This document shows, piece after piece, positions 1 through 12,379 of a DNA stretch of 64,000 nucleotides. The notes beneath the pieces were generated by a model that worked only from the letters and a program-made list of their open reading frames with translations, made no database searches and was not told the origin of the DNA. The DNA is from Lithospermum erythrorhizon (Eukaryota; Streptophyta; Magnoliopsida; Boraginales; Boraginaceae). The stretch spans positions 62,001 through 126,000 of the forward strand of contig JADFUC010000432.1 of assembly GCA_019722365.1 (NCBI GenBank), in the 5' to 3' direction. The position numbers and the translations under genes are program-made. Positions within the stretch are counted from its first letter, which is position 1. Each line of letters begins with the position of its first letter.

Positions 1-310
1 GATGATAAGATTACAAATAAATTTTTTTCTATATCGCTCACTCAAAATTACAAGAGCTAACCCCCAAAATACCAACCTACATAAAACCTCTTCCATCGCC
101 ATATATAAACACTATCACTCTCTCACAAATAGAACTCCCAAAACCTCCAAAAATGAGCAAAAACCGACTCTTCTAAAATTGGCGTGCTCGCCTGCTTATT
201 TCATGGAAATGGCCAATACCATGCATGCAGTGAAGTCCTTAATCGCCTCCTCAACTACCAAACAATCAATAAGGACTTTTTAAACAATAATATTAATAAT
301 AATAATGATC
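1..310 (+). pseudogene. decayed tandem copy of the AMP deaminase promoter and first exon
   Basis: About 373 bases upstream of the AMP deaminase first exon lies a diverged copy of the same stretch. Shared landmarks in order are a TATA-like stretch (near 99 here, 455 downstream), a CT-rich leader ending in the words for aactcccaaaacctcc (near 133 here, 501 downstream), a GCTCGC segment, a GTCCTNNNCGCCTCCTCAAC segment (near 235 here, 635 downstream) and a trailing run of AAT triplets (near 285 here, 705 downstream). The copy has an early stop after its ATG and no open frame in the right phase. It is inferred to be a dead local duplication. The link rests on ordered matches seen by eye, not on an alignment score. 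Confidence 0.55.
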
Positions 311-405
311 CTTTCAAAATCCAAACACAAACTAACCACAAAATAAATAAATGACCCCTTTCAAAATCAAACTTACAAACTCACCACAAAAAATAAATAA
401 AATAA
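309..405. repeat. two-copy short tandem repeat between the exon-1 copies
   Basis: Two imperfect copies of a unit of about 48 bases, each starting with the word cctttcaaaatc and ending with an aaataaataaa tract, sit between the decayed exon-1 copy and the present promoter. This is a direct observation. It adds to the picture of repeated slippage or unequal exchange in this promoter. Confidence 0.6.
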
Positions 406-454
406 TAATGGCCCGTAAAACCCAAAATTACAAACGAACCCCAAAATAGCAACA

Positions 455-462
455 GTATATAT
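455..462 (+). promoter_or_regulatory. putative TATA box of the AMP deaminase locus
   Basis: TATATATG lies about 60 bases before the ATG at 522, followed by a CT-rich leader typical of plant 5' UTRs. The placement fits a core promoter; activity is not shown. Confidence 0.4.
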
Positions 463-699
463 GCCTCTCAACCCCCACATCTCCCACTCTCACACTAGAA
501 CTCCCAAAAACCTCTTTAAAAATGGACACGTCAGCATCTCCGACGTCGTCAGCTCAGCTCGCGGTGGCGGCTCTCTTCGGCGCCTCCGTTATGGCCATCT
601 CCGCCTTCTTCATCCACAAACGCAGCGTCAGCCAAGTCCTCGACCGCCTCCTCAACCTCCGCCACCACCACCACCCCCGCCACGTCATCGTCACCACCA

Positions 700-765
700 C
701 CACTAATAATAATAATAATAATAATAATTTGTATGATGATGATGACGATGATGATTATTATTACA
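700..765 (+). repeat. triplet runs inside the AMP deaminase first exon
   Basis: Runs of AAT, then GAT/GAC triplets, encode poly-Asn followed by poly-Asp and Tyr within exon 1, with a poly-Glu run near 815-835. They keep the frame, as expected of slippage in coding DNA. The related AAT run near 285-305 belongs to the decayed upstream copy. Confidence 0.7.
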
Positions 766-943
766 GGAATGAGTTGATTAATTCCTTTGATAAACAGAGT
801 CGTAGTATTATTGATGAGGAGGAGGAGGAGGAGGATGAAGTTGGTGATGACATGTTTGGGAGGTTTGTGACGTCATCGTCATTGCCGAATGTGAGGATTT
901 TATCGAGGGGGGAGAGTGAGAGTGAGAAGGTGTTAGGAAATGG

Positions 944-1800
944 AGAGAATCGAGGAGTGTTGTCGAGGTCGTTGGATAATACGATGAATTTGATTCCTTC
1001 GGGTTTGTCGAAGCTGCGAACAGTGCAGAGAGATGGTATATATTATGAATTCGATGTCGTGTTTGTTGATGTGTATGTGAATTATGTGTTTAGGTTGTTC
1101 GTAGTTGATACATTGAGTCGTGTTGTGATTATTAGTGTAAAGAGACAGTATATTATGGATTTGGTGATGTTTGTTGATGTATGTATGGGATTATTTATTT
1201 TGATTGTGTTTTAGTTTGTTGAAGTGGATTGATTTTAGAAGTGTTTATGGACATATGAAATTTATGTGTTTGATTGAGTTTACTTAAGTGAAATGGATTG
1301 ATTTTAAAGTGTTTATTCGTTGATTTTTTATACCTTTCATAGTATTGCGATTATTAGTGTATAACTTAGTCGAGGAGTGTTACGAACTCGGTGATACAAT
1401 GTGAACAATGCAAAGAGACTGTATATTAAGAATTTGATGATGTATTGTTGATTTGGAATGTCTGTGTTTCATTTGTTAATGGATCTATGAAATTATGTAT
1501 TTGGTTTGTTAGAGTGGATTAAAAGTGTTTGTTTGCAATGGTGTTTGATACATTGCTTCGTCTTATGTTTGATAGTATTTAGTTAATTGAAGTATACTAA
1601 TTTCGGAAGTGTTTGTGTATTGGTGTTTGATACATTCCATAATATTGTGATTAATACTCCGTAATGTATAACCTTGATCGAGGAGTGTTACGAGCTCGGT
1701 TATACAAAGCTGTGAACAGTGCAAAAAGGCGGTATATTATGAACTTGGTGTCGTGCTGTTGATTTGAAAGTGCTTAGTTTGGTTAGTTGGTGTATCTATG
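944..1800 (+). repeat. three diverged copies of the exon 1 / intron 1 border
   Basis: The segment around the end of exon 1, with landmarks tcgaggagtgtt, aacagtgca, ggtatattatgaa and gttgatttg, recurs in intron 1 at about 1370-1530 and again at about 1676-1790. Each copy keeps the order of the landmarks. Only the first is in frame with exon 1. This looks like local tandem duplication of the splice-donor region, seen by eye. Confidence 0.55.
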
Positions 1801-4800
1801 AACTATATGATTTATATAGTTACAATAAGACTGTGAAGTTATTAGTAAGAGGAGGCAGTTTCATTTCGATATATAATTGAATACAACGTAATACTATTGC
1901 CATTTGTCTCTTCCTGCCTCTATTCACCGCATTAAGTTTGGCCAATTCAGGTGCATGACTTAATTATATTTACAACATTTAGGTCAGCATTTGCTCGTTA
2001 GACCTGGTAGTCGGAGTCTAACTCCAAGATCTTCAAAAGCTTATGGAGCAGGAGATTCTGACATTGATGAAGCTGAACTTGAAACTGACCAGGATCTTAG
2101 TCTCGCTGATGATAATGTAAGTCTGATAAGACGCATACTTCTTCAAGCTAGCTAGATTCATCTCTTCTCTGTGTAATCCATATTTAGATGTTATTCACAG
2201 TTATTTGAGCAGTAACTAAAAAAATCGAAGAGGTAACTATGGAAGATGGCAATATATTGTTACATAAACTCCAGCCATACGATTACTTATCCTCCTAACA
2301 GAGATAAAGATAAAATTGGGTGGTTACTGAAGATCTTGATAGCATTGAAGTTTATGAAAAAGAATATCATTCTCAAGGGACAAGAAAAACTTGGTCTAGT
2401 TGGAATAGAAAGATGTTAAACATGATCACAATCTAAGCCAATTACTTCAATAGACAATCCAGATTTCTGACTAAAACATGCATGTCCATAGATTTTAAAT
2501 CCTCAAGCCCTACTAGCTCCTCTGCCCCCTTTGAATGAATTTCTGTCAACTTAGAACAAAAAATGTGGATAGTTGACTTATCGTAGATTTGCAGTTTTGC
2601 ACTATTACCATAATGGATCAAATTTGATCAGGCTAGCTAATTATGCACCATCTAGTTACCAGTAGCACTTGAAAGTTCGATCCCTTTAATTTTCCATTAG
2701 CAATGTTTACAATAAGTTGGTGCATTTTAGATCACTTCTATGAAGTAATTACAATCCAATCCCTTAGGCATCTACTACCTTCTTGATTCTTTAATTTTAG
2801 TTTGACTATTGTTCTATGATGATTTAAAGCTTCGTCGGCATAGCAATCATGGGAATAATTATTTTTTCCTTATTGTCTTTGCAGGAGTTGAACGGAGATG
2901 TTCAAAATCACACTGTTCAAATATCAAAAGATGGGAAAGACAATTTTGTCCAAGTTCAACACAAATCTATTCCAAATGAGATAAAAGCTTATAATCATGC
3001 TGGTGACAGGAAAACAGATGTAGTTCCAGTGCCAATCCTTGGGAACAATGGCTTATATAGGACAGCAGCAAAACTAAACGGAGAACTGCTCGTTTTGGCC
3101 TTCACCCAAGAGTGTTATATATGGATGCAAATACAGGAGTGCAGGCATTATTTCAGATGCTGGGGAAAATGTCCCCAATAAAATTACTCCTCTGATGATG
3201 AACTTTTTTCCTGTGGGTTCAACGCTACTTTCTTTAACGGATATGCATTATATCACCCAAAGGTGTCCGTTGGAAGTCACCGCTCATCACTAGTTAGATT
3301 TCTTGCCATGTAGAAACTGTCTCTCTCTAGCAAATCCTGATTCATTTTGGATCAACTGGTTTCTGAATATCCAGAGAATTCAGACTTCACTAGATGAAAT
3401 GCTGATCGGGTTTTTATGAAATAAAAGAGTCGCCTCCATAAATTTGGTTGTTTTTAGAAGGATTTAATTACACATGTGCATCCTTTCGGCACATGAACCA
3501 GAAGCATCTTCTAAGATTCATTAAGTCCATTAGAGAAAAGACGGAAGTTATGGTAATAACTTTATTTGATCAGGAACTGTTTGGGCTGGGGGATGACACT
3601 TACTGTTTCTATACTCAGGAGTTCACTTATTTACATGGGAAGTCAGGAGGTTTGGACTTGGACAGGTAGGTTAGAGATTTTCTGAAGCAAGAATAATCTC
3701 TAATGGGTGGAGTTTATGAAAGTGAGGCATCTGTTTTATTTTAGAATGTTACCATGTCACCTTTAAAATTATGCATGCAAGCATCAGCTAAGAGATATAT
3801 GAGCTTAGGTAATGGTTTTCATCTATAACATATAAACCATTTCCAATATCATTTGAGGAGCCTGGTTTTTAGTATAAAAGATACTGAAAGTATAATTCTG
3901 ATATCATCATTTTGGTGCTCTGTAGTTTAACAGTTATATTGGTACCTTAAAACCATGGTTTGCAGTCCATGGATCTAAACTATATCTTCTTTATTACTCT
4001 CTTTGGTTAGTTGCACTTTGTACATTTATAAATTTTTCGCTTCCCAACTGCAGGTCTTGTCAGATCTTGAAGCAAGTAAATACAAATTTTGCCCAGCCCT
4101 GATTACTTGCAATTATTACATTTGTGTCTAACTAATTTCATCATCAGGCTGCAAACAATCGCATACTGAATTTGTTCCTCCAGTGCTGCATTCTTTTACT
4201 TGTATCTAAGTTGGCATCCATACCGAGCATTGGAATTTTTTCATTTTGAAGGCACCTTGGTTACCACTCTATTAGCTGTCTTAGTTAAGATGGGATCTTA
4301 ATTTGAACAGGATACAACAAAGGAGTACTGTTATCTCAATTGGCTAGTCATAGAGATTGAAATCTAATTGAGCCAAGGAAATTGAGCTATATGTTTCCAT
4401 AAATTAGTAAATAGAAATAGTGGTAAAGATATCATCCAAGTTATTACGATTGTAGATTTGTATACACTGTCATGTCTTGGTAAATAAAAATAAATTTAGT
4501 CATGTTTTGGTGATTCCTTGAATGTTGACCTGTTCTGCAAGCCAGTTAACAGTATTTTGATGATATGATAGGCTAGCCAGTAAGAGATATGAACCTTTGT
4601 TGTTGGCCAATCAACCTGCAAGGAAGTTAACAATGACTGTTCCTCATTTATCATATTTTATGTCTCACACTCATCAGCAAGCCATTGGGACATGTTGATG
4701 ACCTACTCATCAGCAAGGCAGGCTCCCTTTTTTCTTCTATTGACCCCATTAATTCAGATACTTGCGAAACTAATTTTTTATCTTACCTTTCAGATGGCGG

Positions 4801-7539
4801 AATACAGGATCTCAATTTATGGTAGGAAACAAAGCGAATGGGATCAGCTGGCTAGTTGGTTTGTAAACAATTCTATTTATAGTGAAACCGCTGTTTGGTT
4901 GATTCAGGTAACTTTTTTCTCTTCCTTTTTCCTCTTACTGTATATTAAGTGTTCTCTTTTTATCTTTGGGATAAAGGGAATTACTCTTAGATCTGCTACT
5001 ATAGGATCCTTCACATATTTGTGCACACTGTTTGATGGCATTGTAATATTAGGAGAGTATAACAGTAAGATGTAATATTATATTGTAGATATAGTTGGGA
5101 GGGACTTAATTTTGTGTGGACCCTGCCTTATCTTTGTTAGATTATCAAATACTAGAATGTTGACCTTCGTGATTTCTTCTGATGGTGTTGCCTGAAAAAT
5201 TTCAGATTTCAGTTTAGACTGTATTTGTTTTTATGGAAATCTGACCATATTATATTTTGATTTGCAGCTTCCAAGGTTGTACAATGTGTACCGGAGCATG
5301 GGAACTGTTACATCATTTCAAAATATTCTGGATAACGTGTTCATTCCACTGTTTGAAGTTTCAGTTGATCCTAATTCTCACCCTCACTTACATTTGTTCC
5401 TAATGCAGGTATAGTTCTCTGATCTGTTTACTATTTGTTGACTTACCTTTAATGCATTGGATTGGCATCTCTGTATGAGCTGCATCAAGATTCGATATGA
5501 TAGTTTTTCCTTTTGCTACTGCTCAAATGCAGGTTGTGGGATTTGACATGGTAGATGATGAAAGTAAACCAGAGAGGCGCCCTACCAAGCACATGCCAAA
5601 ACCTGCTGAATGGACTAATGTCTTCAACCCTGCATTCTCTTACTATGCTTACTATTGTTATGCAAATTTATATACCCTTAATAAGGTTGGGACATTCTCT
5701 TTTCGTACATAATTTGCTCCAGTACATCTATAAGCGTCAAGAATACCACTCCTTTTTCTACTTTTCTTTGTTGCACGGGTTAAATGCTCGAAGAAGGATT
5801 AATTGTTAAGAACAATAAATAGCTGATATTATCTACTAGGATTTATTGTCTAGTCAAACTGCTGTATATAGAAGTGGAATAGTAGATCAGCCCCTCGCTG
5901 TAATACACTTGGTTGGTCAAATAAGACCCTCTTTGCTATTGAATTCATGTGAACATTTGCTCGTGTGGAAATGCATGCACACTGGGGAAAAGAGCAGACT
6001 GTCAGCTAAATTATGTTAATTTGTATATTTTGTTTCTTCCCATTTGGTTATTGTGTCTTATGTTGGTGATTCTTTGATCTCAGCTTCGGGAATCAAAAGG
6101 ACTGCCTACCATACGGTTGCGGCCTCATTGTGGGGAGGTTGTTTTCTCTCTGCAGTTACTTCACCTTTAAACTGTAGCATTGAAGTTTGTATTGCATATA
6201 ATATCGATGTTTGTGGCTTTGTGCAGGCAGGAGATATTGATCATCTGGCTGCTGGATTTCTTTTATGTCATAATATCTCTCATGGGATCAATTTGCGCAA
6301 GTCCCCTGTCTTGCAATATCTTTACTATCTTGCTCAGGTTCGTTACTGTACCAGGATTGCCCAAATCTAAGTCGACATATCAATTATGTGAGTCGATTGC
6401 ATAAACTACTCATACATTAGGAAATTTTACGGTTGTCTACTCTATTATGGAGTGAAAAAATAGGTCTTTTTTGTTAGTCATATTGATTTGCTTCATATAT
6501 CCCTGAGTGAATTGTTTCCTGTCTTAATAATGTGCAACTAATATTTATCTTGCAGATTGGATTGGCTATGTCCCCTTTGAGTAACAATTCTCTTTTCCTG
6601 AACTACCACCGTAACCCTTTTCCCATGTATTTCCAACGTGGTATGAATGTTTCACTATCATCTGACGATCCTCTCCAAATCCATATGACAAAAGAGGCTC
6701 TTGTTGAAGAATATAGTGTGGCGGCGAAGGTGAGCCTGTTCCTTTTATATGGATAATACCGACATAGTCATGTGTCTTACATTATCTTTAATTCTCAGGT
6801 GTGGAAGCTTAGTCCGTGTGATCTCTGCGAGATAGCTAGGCATTCTGTTTACCAGTCTGGGTTTCCACATACTGCCAAGGTGAGTTTTGTCGGTGTTTCC
6901 TGTTAAAATAGAAATTTGTCATTGTACTTCATGCTGGAAAAAATAAATTTGCTGCAATTTTATATAAGCCGTGCTACACATCAAACTATGTTGGTATTAA
7001 TAAATCTTACTTCTTGTCTGAAAAATCTTATCTGATAAGAAGCCATGGGGATCCTAATAGAATTTACAGACAATGTGAATGTTCATAGGGATTGTTTACC
7101 CCATGTGTGTATTTATTGAACTGGGCAATGGTCATGTTAATTAGCTGAAAGCACTTTGTTAAATATATTGAATTTTGCTAAATAACACACTATTGGTAAC
7201 CGCAACGGGCATCTGTTCAGTCGGTTTTACTAGTTGATTTCTACAGAAATTGTATCCTGAATGTTGCCTTTTGTAGGCGCATTGGCTCGGGAATAAGTAT
7301 TTCAAAAGAGGTCCTGAAGGAAATGATATACACAAGACAAATGTCCCCAACATAAGGATAGCTTTCAGACACGAGGTAACAATCTTTGTCCATTGCCATT
7401 GTAGCTAACTCGATTTCCCACTCGTGTGCATCCCAGCTTTTGCTAACCCTGACTAATCCCCCTCGTGGCCGTGGTTGTTCTAATGTTAGTTATAATAGAC
7501 GTGGTCTTTATTTCTTGTTGGAGCTATTGTAGAGCAATA

Positions 7540-7705
7540 TAAAGCAATCACCTGTCTTGCATGTAGAAAATGCAATCATATACATTATCAATTGACCATT
7601 CGGAAACAGCCTCCTTGTTATCCGACCCCTTTTATCTTGATTATGCGTGAGCCTCTTTAAAGACATTGCGCATATTAATGTTAATGTTATACAACATTGA
7701 TTGAC
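7540..7705 (+). mobile_element. SINE-like insertion (Au-type head), last AMP deaminase intron
   Basis: The order of words here (caattgaccattcggaaacagcc, then ccgacccctttta, then gagcctctttaaagacatt, then a run of ttaatgtt) matches the segment at 26,440-26,570 in the same orientation. Both resemble the body of plant tRNA-derived Au-type SINEs, whose head carries a B-box-like GGTCAATTCGG and whose tail is a short TTG/TTA-rich run. The identification is from memory of the family consensus; no target-site duplication was confirmed. Confidence 0.5.
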
Positions 7706-7791
7706 CAACTTCAATTATGCAGACATGGAGAGACGAAATGCAGTTCGTCTATTGTGGAAAAGCGAGGCTTCCTCAAGAAGTAGAACATTGA

Positions 7792-9180
7792 ACACGAACA
7801 CGATAACCGTTGCAGCTAACCCTTCAATTTCTCTGCTTGGTAGTTCTCTGGACGATTGGAAGCATCCCTCTAATGTGATAGTATGTTAGAGACTCAAGAA
7901 TTGTTAGGGTCAATTCCATAATTAGCTGTTTAAGTAGCAGGAATAGTGGCATATAATATTGAGCTAGTAGTATAACTTATCATATCATACTGTATTTTGC
8001 CCTTTTGCAACAACTTGAGACTTCCATGGAGTTCCATGATGTCACTTAAGATCAAACATTTTCTCTATTTGTTCTTGCTCTGAATGACTTTGAAATAATA
8101 AAAAGATGATTGCATAATTAAAGTCTCAAAAACTTTTAAGTTCAACTACTAAAATTAAATGTGATACTTAGACTACCAACAACAGGAGGTAATTGGTATG
8201 AAATGTTCCCATTAATTTTCTACAACAGGAGCTATTTGAAGTCATGAATGATGTGGAATTGCAAAGAATTAATTGAAATAACCCCATATAATCTCTGCAA
8301 AAGCAACACAATGGGTACCCACTGCAAAAGCAATACAAGCGGTTGAAAAGTGAAGTGCAACTACACGTTGCAAATTGTCCCAACTTCTCTTATTTTGACA
8401 TTTTAGTTAATAATTTGATAAAGTTTTAAAAAATAAAATTTATCAATTTTTCGTATTTCTTAAGATCTATAATTAGAAATTAAATTTGTTTTATTTAGAC
8501 AATATCTTTTTTATTACATTCTTCAAAATTATATATAATACGCATGTGAGCCAGCTGAGCATGGGGTTGTTATGTAAAAGAAATTATTTTCTCGACTATC
8601 TCCTACCGTAACGAAAAATGTTATAATATTTGACGATTTAAGTAAGCATAATTACTTTTTGAATTGTCCCCCATTACGATAGTCTTAGTTGGATTATGAA
8701 ATTTATAAAAAGCATTTACTGCCTAAATGTATTGTATAGATTTAGTTTAAGATAATATTGTGATTTTAAAACCAACAAGCGATCTAACGATTTTGCCCTT
8801 ATCGAATATCAATCATAAGATAAAAAAAAATGATCCAATGATCAAGATTATAGTAAGCACCTTGTAAGCACACTAAAGTAACTAAAATGATAATTTAAAA
8901 AACCCGAATAGGTTATAATTTATGAAACACTTGCATGTCCTACCAAAACCCTCTCTTCCCGCTTCTATCTCACAAAAAATATGACGGGAATAGTCATTGC
9001 TGGCATGGATCTCCGACACACTCTCTGACTTAATTCCTTCCATATAAATACCTACTCTATATGTGTTAGCATCTAATTGGTTATTTAAAATTTAAAATTA
9101 ATTATATTTTTAAAAATTATATGTGCATTTTATTCTTATTGGTGTGTCACCAATTGATACACCATTAGACCATGCCGGCT
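7792..9180. other. intergenic, nothing recognised
   Basis: This stretch holds the 3' flank of the AMP deaminase locus followed by AT-rich DNA. Short open frames on either strand look random. I see no RNA gene, no terminal inverted repeats and no conserved protein words. Confidence 0.5.
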
Positions 9181-9235
9181 ATAAGCACACTCAAACAGTA
9201 CTTCTCTAACTCTTACTTGAGTCTCACTATACACA

Positions 9236-10095
9236 CACCCAAACAATGTTAAAAACTTGAAAAATTACTATTTTGTCCCAAAATTGAATTTTCTCAAACA
9301 CCACACTTTACAAATAGGGAGCTAAATAATTTTACCCCCCTTATTAACATTGTTTGGATATGAAACACACGTATATTTAATACTCTAATTTACCTTTAGA
9401 ACCGTTTTAAAATTGGATCAAGTGAATCTTAAGAAACTTTCATGTTTTCACCCCCCATGCCTATCTCCTCCCAATAAAACCCAAAGATCCCCCCCCCCAA
9501 ACTTCACCTTACCACCCCAAGGCAAGAACTCAAGCACATAGCAAACCACACGACAGATTCTAACACCCAAAAACTCAAACGCCACCCACCACCTAGCAAA
9601 CTTGGGCGATTTTTACACCCATATCTTTATCTCCTTAATAAAACCTAATTATTATGCTTTTAACTCCCCCCCCCCAAACTTCACCTATTTCTCACTCCTG
9701 CCGTTAACTCAAGAACAAAGTAAAAACCCCACACACACAGATCCTAACACCAAAAACTCCTAAGACAATAACCACCTACAAACTCGGGGAAATTTAATTA
9801 TTTTGACCCTAAATTAAACTTCCTCAAACATCACACTTTACAAATAAGGGATTAAATAGTAATTTCACCCCCCCTTTTAACATTGTTTGAATATGAAACA
9901 CACAATGATATATTAATAATTCTAATTTAATTTAGAACCGCCTCGAAAAATTGTCTCCGGAACGGAAGAACTTTCCATGTTTTTAGCACCCATGCTCTAT
10001 CTCATATAAAACCTAAAAAAATCTTTTTAACAACAAACCCCCCTCTTCCAAATCTCACCTACCACACCAAAGTGCTCCAACTCAAGCATTGCCTA
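9236..10095. repeat. two-copy non-coding duplication, period about 530 bases
   Basis: The word ccacactttacaaata occurs near 9300 and again near 9830. It is followed in both places by aacattgtttg(g/a)atatgaaacacac, an aatttagaaccg segment, a ctttccatgttt/ctttcatgttttc segment, a Ctatctc..ataaaacc segment and a run of Cs before aacttcac or aatctcac. The C-run, aacttcacc and caaaaactc(a/c) words also recur near 11,370-11,470. This is a tandem, diverged, apparently non-coding duplication that looks like a plant promoter/leader repeated without a gene. Confidence 0.6.
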
Positions 10096-10099
10096 ATGT

Positions 10100-11340
10100 T
10101 ACTAGTTCGTATTTTAAATGGATAAAAATCACGCTAATGACCAATGGTGAATGAGGTGAACTTTGTAGTTTTGTTCAAGAGAAGTCGTGGCCCGCTTGCG
10201 GCATCTTAGTCGAAACCTTCAAGCGATCAATCGGGGACTTCAAGTAAGGAATGTACTAAACGCCAAGCCCAGCAGCTGGTCTCTTTATTTATTCAAAGCG
10301 CTTGTAAGGTTTCTCGTATTGTTTTATCGCTTAAAGTCAGCCGGTAGCTGACCCATTTTAAGTTAATTTTGCTTTCAAATCTAAAGTCAGCTTGTATTTA
10401 ACCCTTTGTTGAATAAACTGATTCAGATTTATTCGGTTTGAATTTCCACGGCCGTTGATATGACTTTGTTTCATCTCGCGTCAGTTCGAATAAAGCTCAA
10501 AAGTTTTGATCAAACTTGAATTAACGCTGCTTCGATTGAAAATTCTAACTTAATCTAAAGGAGCTAAATCCCGGCCGACACGTACCGCAACCATTTCATG
10601 AACGGCCTAAACGGAAAGATAGGTCCCGTTACGCAGCCCGCCCGCCTTAGGTTCGCCGACTTTTCCATTGTGTTAAACGGACCCCAAGTGATTTAGCTCC
10701 CCTGCTTTCAATCTGCTATTCTCGGTGGAAGTGGATTTGATTAGACGGGTCCTGGGTGATTGGCTCTGCCTTTAGCTACCTATAACCATTCTATTTTTGA
10801 CCCACTTTTGGCAATTACTTTGAATCTTGAAATCTCCTCTAAAAGTCAAAATAGATTGGGTGTCAACTCCTCATCACTACTGCAATATCCTCAAATAGCT
10901 TCATTATGATTATTGTAATATGGTGTTGTTATTTTTGTTTGGAAGAGAGTTGAAATCCCAGATGCAGTCTGGGTTCCTCAGCCTCATTGACAGACAAATC
11001 CTAAATTTTAGTTTCAAGCCACTTAATTGCAGTGCTAGACAAGCTGATAATGTTTCGGTATATAAGCTGGATTGCGTAATCAAATAATTCTTCAAGAGCT
11101 AGTTATCATTACTAAATCCCTTTGAGGTTGGAAAAGCCGGGGCCGAGCACTGTGAACTGTGAGCTCGTGAAAATCTTGTGTATCGTTTCTCTTCCTTATC
11201 TTTTTACTTGCAAGTGTTTTCATTATTACGTTTGATTATATATTATTGATTAATCATTCTCAAACTTGGGTAGTTGATTAATCGAATTAATTTATATCCA
11301 CATAGTTTATTATTTCCGATCAATTTGATTAAAACTCGAA
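10100..11340. other. less AT-rich repeat-like block, unidentified
   Basis: Base composition shifts towards GC compared with the flanks, and short internal repetitions occur (aaagtcagc followed by a similar copy near 10,380). There is no open frame of note. It resembles the non-coding part of an old transposon or LTR but no termini, primer-binding site or coding domain was found. Confidence 0.3.
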
Positions 11341-11715
11341 AAAGCTAGAAACTTAATTTAAAACCCATTCACCCCCTCCCCCAAAGTTATATTTAGGCTA
11401 ACAAAGACACATAAAGCAAAACCACACGGCGTATACTAATATTCAAAAACCTCGAACGCCACCCACCACCAAAGAAACCACTGTAGCCGCCACCCCCCCC
11501 TCCGTTTTTATCTCTTTTTTAATAGAAATACCCAAGTAAACTAAATAATAAGAAATACCAATGACCCCCATACCCGGCAATCCCCCTCCCTCTGCCCCTC
11601 AATTCCTGATTTCTTGTAATAGTCTCAACTCTCAATTCTCATAATAAAAGGTTAGTATATTTCATATTTCCATTTCGAATTTTAATTTTTTACGTTTGAT
11701 TATTTGTTTAAATTT

Positions 11716-11796
11716 AGTTATTATTACTAATATTTGATTATGTTTAATTTTAATTTATTATTACTAATATTTGATTATGTTTAATTTTAGTTTATT
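11716..11796. repeat. tandem repeat of about 40 bases, two copies
   Basis: The unit ttattactaatatttgatt followed by atgtttaatttta is present twice in direct succession, nearly identical. It is an AT-rich minisatellite-like duplication with no coding content. Confidence 0.75.
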
Positions 11797-12254
11797 ATCT
11801 CAATTCGATTTTTTTCGAATTGACGAGTAATTTTTTTTCTTTTTTCTATTCGATATATTATTTGTTTGGTTCTTTTTGCTCGAGGTTATCTTTTTTTTAA
11901 TCTACATATCCAAGTAATCTAAATAATAAGAAATTAATCCTTGACAGTAATATATATTGTATATGTAAATTCTAAATCTGAAAATAGGCTTTTTGTCTAT
12001 GATGACAAACGTATAAAAAAGGAAAAGAAGATAACCTCACCCTCCACATAAGTTTTTATTGTGAATTTATTGTTACAAATTCTTTGACAATTGCTAAGAA
12101 AATTTTAAAAAATATACAGTTTTTTCTAGTCAATGGTGTCCAAGTCCACCTCCAGCACCGCCTCCGCTAGCGATCCTGAGATAGTTCAGGTAGCAGAGGA
12201 CAAACAAATAACTGCACGCTTTTGCCACGTCATTGCCGCCTCCGTCTTGTCATC

Positions 12255-12372
12255 ACATCCTTTAAGTTTTGTATGATGCTTAAGAAATTGAAAAAAAATT
12301 CTACTTGTTAACATTAAATTTCTACTTGTTATGATGCTTAAAAAATTTCTACTTCTTATGATGCTTAAAATA
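12255..12372. repeat. short tandem repeat containing tctactt and atgatgcttaa
   Basis: The words ttctacttgtt and tatgatgcttaaaa alternate three times. Just before it lies a 48-codon open frame from 12,132 rich in Ser/Ala at the start, which I could not match to a family. Confidence 0.6.
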
Positions 12373-12379
12373 TTAAAAA

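Larger units (their letters stand above)
522..7791 (+). pseudogene. AMP deaminase (FAC1-type), decayed in the middle
   Basis: AMP deaminase converts AMP to IMP. Exon 1 (522-1035) encodes the family's N-terminal membrane segment (AALFGASVMAISAFFIH) and a low-complexity acidic stretch; exon 2 is 1983-2116 and exon 3 starts at 2885. From about 3060 to 4090 the coding sequence is broken: remnants of ELFPV..FFTDMHYI (3200), LNADREF (3395), THVHH.ACMNQKHLLRF (3465), FLKQDNL (3685) and VLSDLEASKY (4053) are recognisable but carry stops and frameshifts. The segment between the LDLTG and FLKQDNL remnants, about 35 residues, is missing. The first zinc-binding motif reads HVHPF with a one-base deletion, so the catalytic site is lost. 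The 3' exons are clean: 4794-4907, 5268-5408, 5533-5685, 6084-6137 (RPHCGE), 6227-6337, 6556-6729 (SSDDP), 6799-6879, 7277-7375 and 7723-7791. A SINE-like insert lies in the last intron. It may still be transcribed. Confidence 0.8.

Noticed and set aside
461..706. 81-codon frame ending in poly-Pro/His
   Set aside because: Out-of-frame shadow of AMP deaminase exon 1; the composition comes from the CCACCN repeats.
12132..12278. 48-codon frame MVSKSTSSTASASDPE
   Set aside because: Start context and codon use look coding-like, but it is short and has no match or splice donor I can defend; mentioned under the nearby repeat only.
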